Source: Irpex lacteus
Lineage: Eukaryota > Basidiomycota > Agaricomycetes > Polyporales > Irpicaceae
NCBI GenBank assembly: GCA_001986395.2
Contig: MQVO02000020.1
Span: 248,001-312,000, forward strand
Reading direction: 5' to 3'
DNA length: 64,000 nucleotides
Positions 27,061 to 38,866 of the stretch are shown one piece after another. The notes beneath the pieces are model-generated. The model saw only the letters and a list, made by a program, of their open reading frames with translations. It was not told the origin of the DNA and searched no databases. Position 1 is the first letter of the stretch. Every line of letters begins with the position of its first letter. The position numbers and the translations under genes were made by a program.

Positions 27061-30000
27061 TCCACTTGGCCGGCCTCGAGGTACACGACTCATTCAAACC
27101 TACGTTCCTAATTCAACCCTCCCGACGCCCTCATCCAATCGTGGCCATCTCGACATTCCAGACAAAATTCCCATTCGTTGCCCAGCACGTCAGAATCACT
27201 CTACGCTGAACTCTGCTGTTCTTGTTCTTCTGATGACTACGCCGTACGTACCCAAGCATCTCAGCTCTCACCGTTACAACTTCTGCGATAGAAGATACGT
27301 ATGTTTTGCTCATCGAATTAATCCAGGAAGACATAACACCAGCCACGAACACAGTCTCCTGGACGCGTCGCACTCTCAGCTGACTGCCTTGAATGAGCCA
27401 AACCGACTCGGTTTATCCCCAATATTCCCCGATGCGACGATGACTGGCCTTCGTGTTCGTCACCAGACGTGTGAACGCATCCGTGATCGCCATCCCACCA
27501 TCATATCCCTGTACGACAAGGTACGACACGCACGATCAACTAAATAAAGGCCAGCCAGCAAGCGACCGTCAAGTCGTCGAAACATTCAGTTTCCTCGTCA
27601 TAAGCTCGTCGGCATGGACGTCATCGTCGGTCATGAGATGTCGGGGCTTGACGCGCTGCGTCTCATGTGCCTGTCTCGTCGAAACTGCGCGTGCGACTGA
27701 CGGAACTTGCAGATATTATTAAACTCGAGATCGTTCGAGCACTCACGCAGTTTGGCTTCTGGACGCGTTTGAGGCGTTTACGACTCTTCGATCGTGAAAT
27801 TTAAAGAAGGTGCGCGACGTCGTCACTTTCTTTCTTCATGAACAGCTTCGCCGAGTGTCATGACAGCTCTGTTTCTCTTGGATGCATATGTACAATACCA
27901 ATACGATGGCCAAGGCCATGGTCGTAGACTACGAATAAACTTCACACTGTACGCTTGGCGACCCCGCATTACACCTCTCACGTAACTTAGTAATTTTGTA
28001 CGAAGGCACTGCGGTTTTTTCATTGCTCTGAATCCTATCGAACATTGAATGAATGAAATGCTTCTGTGCACTCTGATATTGCAAACACTTTTACCCCAGA
28101 CTATCCCCACACGTATACCTCCAGCCCTATTATCCCCCACCTCCGCCATCCCTATCCTAAGCCCCGCTCAGGCGTGCGCAATGCGCGATTGCATCTCACC
28201 GACCGAAATCTGGTATGCCCGACATACCGGATTCGGATCTAGGAACCACCGCCTTTCCTTCGCCCTGCCATGCCGATCACCCATCTCACATCTCCCATTC
28301 ATTCTGCGCGCCTATCACCCTAAATATGTTGTTTATCAAAGACGACTCATGCACGATGACATGATGAGATGATCATGTTTCTTGCGCAAATTAAATGGAG
28401 ATCTGACTTGAGATCTCTTGTCGGTTCACCGAGTTGGGCGCTTGTTCGAAGGTCGAGAAGTGAGAGGGTGATGGGATATTACGTAAATATGTGAGATGCA
28501 CCGCGACTTGTTTTCTGGCCATGGCGTTGTGTTGTTCATCGAAAGCGTGTACGAGGTTCCCAGAGACCCAGCTGGCCATGGTGGTCTTGTGGGTGCAGTG
28601 TGTACTTCAAACAAGGAAAAGTGGTATGAGACTGTGTCACGGTCGAAGGAAAGGAAACGTGTGTCGTGCGTGGTCTTCCTCTGCTTTGCGTCTTCAGGAC
28701 ATACAAAGCCCATACTGACAAAAGATGCACGATCTTCAGTGCTACTTTGTACTCGGAGGCGAGTGAAGCACAGTCTTTAGTGCACTTCTTTCCCTGACGC
28801 GTCTGGCACACAGGTAATACGTTGTCACTTCACCTCGGACTCGGAGCGCACGCACTAAACTGCTCTCATCAACCCGTTCCAACGCATGCCACAATCGTAC
28901 TTCTCGACCTGAGAATACCATTCGTTTTCTCAGTCTTGGCCACTTACTCGTCTCCTCTTCCCGCGTTTGGCAAGTCGTTCTGTCGTTCTATCGTCTGGTC
29001 TTGCCCTGTCTTGCCATACATCTGTCATCAGGTCTCAGGGCAGACGAGACGTCAGATAACATGTTGTTCTGTGCTCTCCTTTTCAGAATGGTCGTCTCCC
29101 AGCGATCATCTCCAGCTCTCCGATTCCTCAGGGCCAGGCGTGTGGTATGTCGCCCATGTTTATGATCGCCGAAAACAGACTACTGATTGGTGAAGTCTTC
29201 TAGTCTAGAACTTTGCTGTCGAAGGAGTGCTTCGCCCATGTTGCATTTGTATCAAGCACGATGAGTCACTTCCCACCAATAATTGAAGCAGACAAGCACG
29301 GCTCGTATGACGATGGTACGAGGAATAGTGTCGACGGTCGTCATTACGCCCGAATGCACTCTGGTACTCCTCCGCAGTGTACCACTTTTCTGTGGCATCT
29401 CCCCACACCGTTCACCGTTGTTACATTCGACCGTCTGACCTCAAGCGCAAGGTCTAGACCTCACCTTCACCCTGGACAGAAACGCTCCCTTCACCCTCCG
29501 ATCGTCTTGTGACGACCATTCCGAATGGCTTTGGAACTCAGGCGGCGCGCTCGGCTCAGGCTACGAATCTGGTAAGTTGAAACTCGACAGTCATTGGTCT
29601 CTCGCAGAAAAGTTACAAATGATGCTCAAAGATTCAGACGCCCAAAGGACAACGTTCGAATAGCCCGAGCGCGATCTTGAGGTATACAAAATATAGCAAA
29701 CTCTCAAGAGAATACGCTTACGCTATTCCTCTAATGTACGTGTCCTACACGGTGCTGTACCTATGACCTCCATTAGCGTGCGTCAGGTCCCTACCTTCCC
29801 TCGGACGGAGGACGCACACCTTGTGAGAAGCTGGACGCCACGAGCGAGATAACGTAAGTGCCAACGCGCCCCGATCGTAATATATTGTACTGGCTTCGCG
29901 CTCATTTGTTCGTTGGGTTACCCGCAGAAGAAAACAGAAAACGAACGTCAGTGCTGGCCAGGCAATCGGACACGCTCAATGCCACTCGAGTCGCGGCTTT

Positions 30001-33000
30001 GTCACGTCCTGTACATGATCGGCGTCCGTTTCCCTCTTCAAGGTGTGGGGTCTGACCCTGTAGGCTGTGGGCGTACGGAAAACATACTGAAGCTGGCGTC
30101 GAGTTGTTATATCCGACCGGGGCTGCACGAATGTCTTTGTTTTGGCTTACTCCGCAGGGCAGCTCCGTCACATGGGCGACATTCAAATCTCTCTGAAGAA
30201 TGTTCCTGTCGACAGGGCATGCCGTGCAGAATGTGAGGATTAGATTGTGTCGTCACGAGTCGATTCCCTTCTATCCAATTACACTTCCAGAGCGTTCCTG
30301 CTACGCCCGAGTGTTGGTGATCGGCGCATCAGACATGAAGGGCACAGCGAAGGCGTCCCTCACGCATCGCATCCAAGTTTTCTACGTATCTTTTCTGCCT
30401 TTCTTTGCTGCGCAATACGCCAAAACACGATCGGTCATAAACGCCACTCGAGCTCAGGATCCAGGGCATACTGGGAAGCGCAATCGGTCGGTCATGAATG
30501 CACAGCGCGTGACGATTTGGACTCGATACGATAAAGCATGGCTTTCGATAATTTCCTGCTGTAGTGTCATGCGCACAGGCATTTTCATATCAATATGATC
30601 GTATGACACCCCTCGTTCCTCCCAGAACAGGACTGTAGCTTGATTGACGTGTTGCTGTGCTCAGGTGAGCTTCTCTGCGCGGCTTCATCTCAAGTCATCA
30701 TAAGCTGACTGGCCAATTACAGATCATCCATTCAGTCTGACGCGACAGCACCTCCTCGGTAAGTTATGCCAGACAAGCTGGACATGTGCTTCTGGGAAGA
30801 GGTTGCTGACGGCGTGCCAGTACTTCCCAGAATGCGGGGAACCAACGATCTACAAAGCGATGGATGTCAGCATGCACGTTGATACCACTAGCACACAATT
30901 ACTGATGCGTATGCCTCTAGGCTGCCGAGGAGGGAATCACTCACACCGAAACGGAGACATCAAAGATGTAGATTCCGTCTATCAAACGTCGATATTACTC
31001 TCTGTTGGCGACTCATGGAAACGACTGAACGAAAGAAGCCCCTTATCGGAGTAGCAGAAGATGAAGAAGGGCTTGCCGTGGCATTGTAAGTGGTGTTATG
31101 GGAATGCGATGCCACTGTCGTTGTCAAATGGGTGAGTTCTTCTCCTATACCCTTCCCTACCCTGTTTGATATCAACACCTATACCCTTGATACCTCAATG
31201 AGCAGAGTGGGTGCTGCAAGTAGATTTTGGATTGACACAATGCGCCCAAGGACGGGGTTCCGTCGCGTTTTGGCATATCTCCGTCACTGCGTGATTCTCA
31301 GTAGGTAAGGGGGAAAACACGCAACGATTTCTTCTCAGCACCATATACAGATCTGTCGCGTTTCTCCCAGGGGCATCATAGGTAAGTGCTTGATTTCTCC
31401 TCTAACATATCGGCCATGGCGTAGATTAGTGACAAGCCCGAGGCAAGCTATTCATGTAAGAGACGCCGACAGTGCGATGGCCGGCGGCCTTTGCTTCTCT
31501 TGCAGAACCCGTTGATGGGATCTTCCTGGGAAGGGATATAGCAATTGAGATGCTTGGAAGGCCGAGAACCACCACCTGTGCCAGCCGCAGCCAGGAAGAG
31601 ACAACGGCCGATATGGTGCTGGACACACGAATACCCCGCGCTGGCGGCTCGTCTCTCACATATTCAACGCTCGGACTTTGGAATAGCATCTTACTCGCAC
31701 GCCCAGAACTTAAACTCTCACTCTCGGTCAGGAAAGAGAGTGAGCGGGATCGCTGGATTGTGCCTGGACAACGAGTAGTGTGCCCTAGAGCGCGTACGAA
31801 TTTCTGCTTCGTCACAATACCGTCATCAATGCACTGCCACCCCAAGTCAAGTGTTGCCTTCGTGGAACTCTCGCGTAAGGTCTTGTGAGTGTGCTCACTT
31901 TTTGACTACTTATTTAGGCGGCATGGTAGTCGTGGACACATGACGAGCTGCGATTGACCTAGAAAAACTGGTCAATAAGGCAAACATAGACCAGATCTGA
32001 ACAGGCTGACACGAAGTGTACAGTATGCCTCTTCTACGTCTCCTAATTATCAGATCGCTGACATTGTGAAGGTCATTCAAAGTAAAAGGGGTGGCACCTA
32101 AACAGAGTAGCGCGGGTGCCATGACTTGTCATGGTTGCAATGGGAGGAGCACGCAACCATAACGGAGTGCATTGAGTTTCCTACAGGGAAATCTCATAGC
32201 AAGCCGAATCTGTACCCTCGTTATCTAAGCCCTGAGCCACCGGTGCTGCGTAGTAGCTTCCTCATCATAATCATCATCCTGGAGAAGATGCACCAGTATA
32301 TGTGGGTTGAACAGCCACTGTCCAAGTGTAGCTTTGAGTTTACTCATTTCTGCCCCTTTGATTAGTACAACAGTATTTCTGGCCCCCAATCTTCTGTATG
32401 CCGTGGTCCGTGCTGAAATGGGGGCTGCAATTGCATTTAGGCGAGCTGGCATAGGAATGTGTGAAGGACAATAGTAGTACACACGATACAGAAAATGCTG
32501 GGATGGGACGCGGTCAATCGGACACGCGCAAAACGACTGAATAGACTGCAGTGTCTCTAGACCGAGTGCATCAGCATGCGAGTAGTAATGTGACCCATAG
32601 ACGCAGCAGACTTGGCGCGGCTTGAAAGGCCTCGAATATACACCTAGTTGATACCAAATCTAGACATGTGGGTATGTCGAATTGGACGTGATTTCAGAGC
32701 AGGTACACATTCATCTGTGATAGAGCTGGTCGAAGTTGATGATGATGGGTATTCAATATTCAATTCCAGGGCTCATTAGCGTTGTTCTTTTCATGTCCAT
32801 GTCTAATTTTCTATCTATCTACATGGCAGACTAACAGATATTGCTGCTGCAACGACACTACGACATGTATCTGATCTGGCACTGTCATGCTTTGCTTGCA
32901 GGTTCGTTTCCCGCACTGGAGCCACTGTCATTCCGACTGAGACAGATGAAGCAGAACGCACTATATCCCTCTCCAGGTCTGGTGCATTGTCACATGCATA

Positions 33001-34650
33001 CTTCGTAGGCAGCTCCGCAGCGGTGAGCATACATAGCCAAGAACTGTAACCTTCTGAGTCTGATCGTATGCAAGGGCGCCAAGGCACGTCACGGTGCCAT
33101 GCATTGCCTTATTAGGTAAGTATTTTAACTTTTCATTCTCGTTTACACGTGGCGCTTACATCTTCCCCATCCTTTATCCGGAAATGCACGACAACGTTGA
33201 TTTCTTCTCTCTTCATGCTGAACTATTTTATCGTCTATCGCCCTTATGAGAGCGGTCGCCCCTATGTGGTGCACGGTTGTTGCACGGGATTAAAATGCAA
33301 CAGCCAGGCCTACGAAAAACACACCCGGCTATCACTGTCTCAACCCGGCCGCTGAAAGCAGACGATTCGAGCAGTGACCACAAAGCAGCAAGTACACACC
33401 GTCAATTCGACAAGCACCTCCACTTAAGGTGCTTTGCGGGTCTTAGTGACATATTCGGCACCACTGGTAAGCAACGGACCCCGCTCGGATAGCCCCCTCT
33501 ACTGCTCCCACTCAAATGCCACGGAAGGTCCGATTTCACGTCCACAGGGTTATCGCCTAATTTTGATATGTCAGTCGGAGCGGCAGAGATGTGTAAACAG
33601 TGTCTCCAGCATGGCGGAAGTCGGGAAACCGATGATAGCGGATACCATCATCCATTACAGTTCATCACGACATACCGCCGCACTCAGCACAGCACGCTAG
33701 ACATCGGTCCCGGCATTGGTATTGCGAATTAGGCTATCATTCGTCCCGGGCCTCCGAAACATTTCGCTCCGAATTGGTTGGTAGACGGCTGGATTCAGGC
33801 AAGAGCTGCCCTTCTAACCGCGCCATGTTTCTGATCTTCAGCAATCTTCAGCTCCTAATACCATTAGAATCCGGGCTGTATGCTTCGTCTGAGAGTTAAA
33901 TTGTGTAAGTCGACCAGCTCACCAAGATCATATTGTTAAATATGGTGCTCATGTTCCGAAGCTCGGTTGCGGATGTAGTCGCGGGTGCTCTGCCACCCGT
34001 AGCTTGGAAGAACTCTATACACGTCGCACTCTTTAAAAAAATAGCGTCGCAGTGGTTGCGACCTGCCCATGGGCCTCGCTGCACACCAAAACACCTTCTC
34101 AATTTGTACATCCATCGAGCCTTGCATGTTCAACCAAGCTGAAGTGACCATCGTCTTTGTACTCAAGCCGACCACCATAAAAGTGGGTCACTGTCACCCA
34201 CATCATCTAGACGATCTACTAGAGGACATTTCTGTGTTAGAGACCCGTGCTAAGACCGGTATGCTGGCCCGCCATTCACGAGGAGTAATACTTGGAGACT
34301 GATTATCGGATTCAAGGATGCTGTCGCTACCTAGTTCAACACCCTTCGGGGCGGCTGAACGGTCAAATTATAATTAGAGTCAGCAGTAACACGCGGTGTG
34401 GGTTTTGATAGCAAATTTAGTGGTGAATACATCCGCTAATGGTGTTATCGGAACAGTTCAAGGTTCATTGTACAGCCAGAGATTTACGTATGGACCGCCC
34501 GATGGCTCACACTCTCTCACACTCCAAGAAATCTGTGCGCAGAGCAAGCGCAGGGCCAAAGGCTGCGTATCTGCAGCTGATAAAGCCCTGTATCGGAGTT
34601 CAGCCTGCAGCCTGCTCAGTGGGCTGATTGTGCTTTATGTCGTGTTTGTA
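27061..34650. other. gene desert, nothing recognised
   Basis: About 7.6 kb with only short open frames in all six frames. A few local intron-like borders and good start contexts occur, for example ATG 28579 on the minus strand in context CCACCATGG, but no frame joins into a protein with known motifs. No tRNA, long direct repeat or transposon domain was identified by eye. Fast-evolving orphan genes or non-coding transcripts could be present and missed. Confidence 0.4.
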
Positions 34651-35515
34651 TCGCAATTGTGCTACAGTATGTGCGCACTCCGATAATTATCTCACTCAGA
34701 TCACAAGCACTGCTACTTCTTATCGAAGTAAGGGAGCCGCCAACGAAGAAATCGACAGTGTGGGCCACCAGACAGATCTTCGAAGACAGTCCTTCGAGCT
34801 TGAAATTGCGCTACATGCGGCTCCCCTTCGTTCGTGAGTGCGAAATCTTACTTATACCCGCAAAGCGTGAGAAGTTGAATCCAATGAACTATTTTACGTT
34901 CTAGGAGACGTCAACTGAGCCACTAATTGCGCAGAACTAGGAGGGATAGTCACTCAACTCACCGACTTACCAGTAGAACAACTCACGCTAGAAGGTTGTC
35001 TCCGCTACTGTGTACCTGATGTGGCCTCTCTGATGTGGCACACCGCTACTTCAATTAGACCGAACAAGGGCTGAAGGCGATAAATCTGACCGGCTGCGGC
35101 GAGGAATGATTTCGGATCCGCAATGCATTGGTAACATTGACACTCCCGCCAGACGATGGATTGTAGGCAAAATGCTCGTTTTTACTCATCAAAACTATGG
35201 GCCTCCACGCCAGTCCGCCATAGGCCACCTAGAAATGTGCAGACGAAAGTCGAATTTCGGACTAATTCGAAGCCACCTGCTATCTGACATGGAAGCGATA
35301 CATAAGCCGCAGAATTCCTTGACCTATGACAACTGAACGCAGAGGTGGGTCGAACTTCTCTACGCCTGGGTCGCCACACATACTAGTGCCTCGTGAAACG
35401 GCTTCCGGGACCCTTCAGCCTCGGTTGTTCTTGATCACTTCCATAGATCAAACATCCACGAGCTCTTGAGGCACCTTGATCTGCGCTATCTAATCGGGGC
35501 GTAGCAATGTCATTA
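34651..35515 (+). pseudogene. possible degraded F-box/leucine-rich-repeat-like gene
   Basis: Several short plus-strand frames read like pieces of one leucine-rich-repeat protein: SSLKLRYMRLPF near 34795-34830 followed by a GTGAGT donor, LTDLPVEQLTLEGC near 34957-35000, GLKAINLTGC near 35070-35100 and ELLRHLDLRYLIG near 35460-35500. Stops and frame changes separate them, and I found no splice pattern that repairs the whole. Basidiomycetes carry many fast-evolving F-box/LRR genes, so a decayed copy is plausible. The call rests on repeat-like spacing of Leu residues only; an F-box was not seen. Confidence 0.3.
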
Positions 35516-37284
35516 GCTGGTAAGTTTTAGTAGTCCAAGTATTTTCTGGGATAATATGAGGCGTTGTTCACGATGTATGACACGGTTTCCAGATAACTCA
35601 CCATACTCTTGTATCTGAGCTTTTGTGCAAGGTTGTCGAGCGTACCACCTTCAAGTTCCCCTCTCACTCATCACTTCGTCGCACCGAGGAATCCGAAATT
35701 CATATCTACCTTTAAGCTTCCTCCATTCAGCGGTGTCGATTAAGCTCGGAATCAACGGCCGTTTTCTCTCTCTTTATGTACGTCTGATATTGTTCGGGGA
35801 TTTGGGGATCGTCGCTCACCAAACCGTCTGTAAGCACTCCGAAAAACGCCATCAACGGCATGTACCGTAGGTTCTTCGAAGCTCAGGCTGTTATCGCGTT
35901 TACAGCGTTCTAACTATCATACAATTTAAAAACAGGCGTGCCATTTTTCTCATAAGATCGCGCCTTTACGTTCAGGTATGCTCTCGTAAGCTTCAACGAA
36001 TGCCGTCATCCATGTATTTAATAATAAATGCTGCTTACTTTTCTTTCCCGAATCGCCATATGGCTGAAGTATCGTAGAGCTACACCATCGCAGGCGAGCA
36101 CTCGAGCGGCCCCGACACGCTCTACACCCAGTCAGCTCTGCAATTCAAAGCCCAAGACACAGAGTACCGTGCACGATCGAAAAATGTTTCGCCGTTCCCA
36201 GATAACCTGTCAGTGGGACCCATCATGAGATTGTCCCGTAACTATTAAAACGAGGATCTCCTCAATCTGGTGTACCGGCTGTTTAACAATATGGGGACTC
36301 GGATGACCCTCGCCACTGCGGACCGACATTTAGTAAGGCGCATCTCGATGTGGCTGACGATGGTTGGGTGCCATATCTCGTGTAGAACGACCGATGCCTC
36401 GAATGGTGCTTATTGAGCTGCTCGACGTTGCTGTACAGATAGATGCCGTACTGGTTTTGTCTCTCGTTCGTTGCCCAGGGAATCATCAGCAATATCTTCA
36501 AATGTAGCATAATCACAAGAAGCTTTTTGCAGACGGGCATGAATACTTCACCTGTGGTGATCAAGTACAATTGACGAGTCGGGGGCCGTACTACACAAAA
36601 TTCGCCTCGTGTTCACCCACCATGACAGGTATGCGTGATTCGTACTTGTGATTGACACTGCCAACAAGAAGGGGTGAGTATATCTGCCACATACTTGCGT
36701 ATTTCATTGTTTTCTGCGATACCCACTCTCAGTCGCACCGATGAACTGGTAGCTGGGCCCTGAAAGTCAATCTTCTTTTGCTCATCCAGATATCCTGTCC
36801 GGCAACTTGCTATGAGTACCTGCTTCGAGGACAAAATCTTTTTTTCAATTGACCTGGTCCGCTTCTCAGGCGCGTTTCCTGTTAGGGACAAGGCGCAGAT
36901 CGATGAAGGGCTAGGTAATCGGTCCGAGTCGTGTGGCCATGGTAGCTATCTTTGAATTCGCTGGTTATAATCACGGCGCACAGGACATTCTAAACAAGCA
37001 TACAAACTTACTCATCTCCCGTAAATCTTGTGGACAGGCGCAAGATCCTCCCTGAGTGACCCTCAGAGCCACAGACAAATCAGGCAAAGCAGAACTCGGA
37101 TGCGCTACTCATGGTGTGGATGACGATGAACGCGACATCGTAGCACACTACAGGGATGGAGTGATTCTGTATTGATTCTCGTCTAGAGGAACACTTTTAC
37201 GCAAGTTGGAGGTTGTATACATAATGGAATTAGTTAGAATCTATTGCGTTGGCTAGGAACTCTGAGAAACTGACCTATCGTTCG
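35516..37284. other. gene-poor stretch with one weak minus-strand frame
   Basis: About 1.8 kb. A minus-strand open frame at 36613-36891 includes QVLIASCRTGYLDEQKK and RVGIAENNEIRKYVADIL, loosely resembling the sensor region of NACHT-type or caspase-type proteins, but there is no P-loop nearby and the frame stops on both sides. Not called as a gene. Confidence 0.35.
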
Positions 37285-38205
37285 CTACTTCTGGCCAGCA
37301 CTACCTATTCCCATCTCCACAACAAAAGACTCCCTCCCTAGCCTCCGCATCTCCTCCACTACTTCTCCAACCTTCTCCATCTCGATCCAACGCCGCTTCT
37401 CCGCATCTTGTGTCTGTATGTCCTTCGGTAGTGGCTCAATGAACCTAACCCGTAGTGCGAGCCACTGCATTGCCTTGATGTTGCCCACGAACTCCTCCAA
37501 TCGCTCCTGCTCTCCCTCACAATAGATACACCCGGGGTATCCAACCTTGGCGAATCCAGATATGCGGAGCTGAGAAGACCATTGTTGTAGATTCTTCCGC
37601 TTGGTGGACGAAATCAAGTGGTGGGAGGTAAGAAGTGCATGATAGGTAGTCTGTGTGCACGTGTCATGTCCTGCAGTTTCTATACCACTTCTCTTCTCCG
37701 TCATGCTATCACCAGGCGTCCGAGACGCACTACTGTGTAGGAGTGGCAGCAGATGCGACGAGATCAGCTCGTACGTAGGAAATCTATACACCACTGATCA
37801 GACAGAGGCATCGCATCGCAACATAAGCACGCACTCACTGTCTCGTACCTCTCTTAATTTCTCCTCGATAATGTTTTGCCACCACTCCTGCTCGGTACGC
37901 GTGATGTCATCTCCTTTGACAGCCACCACAGGCATTAGCGAAGAGGTGGTTGAGTACTGGACATCGATACGAAGCCTTGCATTGTCTATAATGATACTAA
38001 AGTCAGGAGGAGGAAGCTGAAGATACTCTTGGGCCGTAGTAAGCTCAGAGTATCGGTCAAGATAGTCGTCCCACTGGTAACTTGTGGAGTCGTGAGAGCT
38101 GGTTGAATCCTGGAACACCAGCGATTCCCCAGACAACAGAGAGCATCTTAGCAGATATATCTCTTCAGCAGTGTGTTTGACGTCTATATCGAAAGTATTG
38201 GACAT
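37285..38205 (-). CDS. RWD domain plus DUF1115 protein (RWDD2-like)
   Basis: Two exons, 37839-38205 and 37285-37793, encode 291 residues; the intron sits at a GTGAGT donor and the frame is kept. The N-terminal half (MSNTFDID... EIYLLRCSLLSGE ... DYLDRYSE) has the helix-and-sheet pattern of an RWD domain. The C-terminal half carries the DUF1115 signature: a His-rich HHLISSTKRKNLQQW, then SGFAKVGYPGCIYCEGEQ and a basic strand ALRVRF. RWDD2 proteins and the C terminus of splicing factor Prp3 share this arrangement. The biological role is not well defined; a part in protein-protein contacts is inferred. An upstream in-frame ATG at 38262 exists, but the start at 38205 gives the more typical N terminus. 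Confidence 0.82.
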
Positions 38206-38866
38206 GATAACTGGGTGGCTTTTGCAATGGTGGGTGGAAGTTCTTGGAAAACGTCGTCTCATCCAAAATAGGCAGTTGTATCCGTGGTGGCGTGCTGACT
38301 AATGCCGCGTTACATTCAACCGTCACGGTGAATTCAAGCGCGAATGTAAGATGCGCACGATTGCTGTTAGGTGTGAAGGGACGTGCTCTGATACGATTGG
38401 AGTTTTGACCTATAAGTACAGATTTACTGGCTTCGTATCGTACGGTGTGGGGAATGTCAAAGTCCTCGCGGCTACGGCGCACGAAGAAGACGAAAGTGAT
38501 TTAGAGATAGAAAATGTCGAAGGACCGAAGGATGATAATAAAAAGATGCGTAAATAGCGGACTAATGCGAGGATAAATGGGAGGATTCGATGGGGAGCAA
38601 CAAAGATGCGGGATGGAGTTGCGATAGGGAGTCTACGATGCACGAATTATGAAGTCTAAAATGCGAAGGACAACTACCCTTAAATAACCTAAAATTGAGC
38701 GTGGGTGAATGTTGTGCTTGATGTGCATATGCGTTCCGAGATGACGATTGTGTGCGGATACTCTGTCGATAAGTTCAAGATTTTGCGTAAAAGATTTGCG
38801 ACGATGTGGTGCAGAACGTTGTGTGCTGATACGGGTGTTTATCACCGAGTGACGAGGCCAAAGAGA
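38206..38866. other. intergenic between RWDD2-like and PUF genes
   Basis: 661 bases upstream of the RWDD2-like start and downstream of the PUF stop, both on the minus strand. Small open frames on each strand carry no motif. Nothing else seen. Confidence 0.4.

Noticed and set aside
31426..31888. Open frames of about 138 codons on both strands at the same place
   Set aside because: Both strands are open at once, which happens by chance in GC-balanced DNA; neither translation has motifs.
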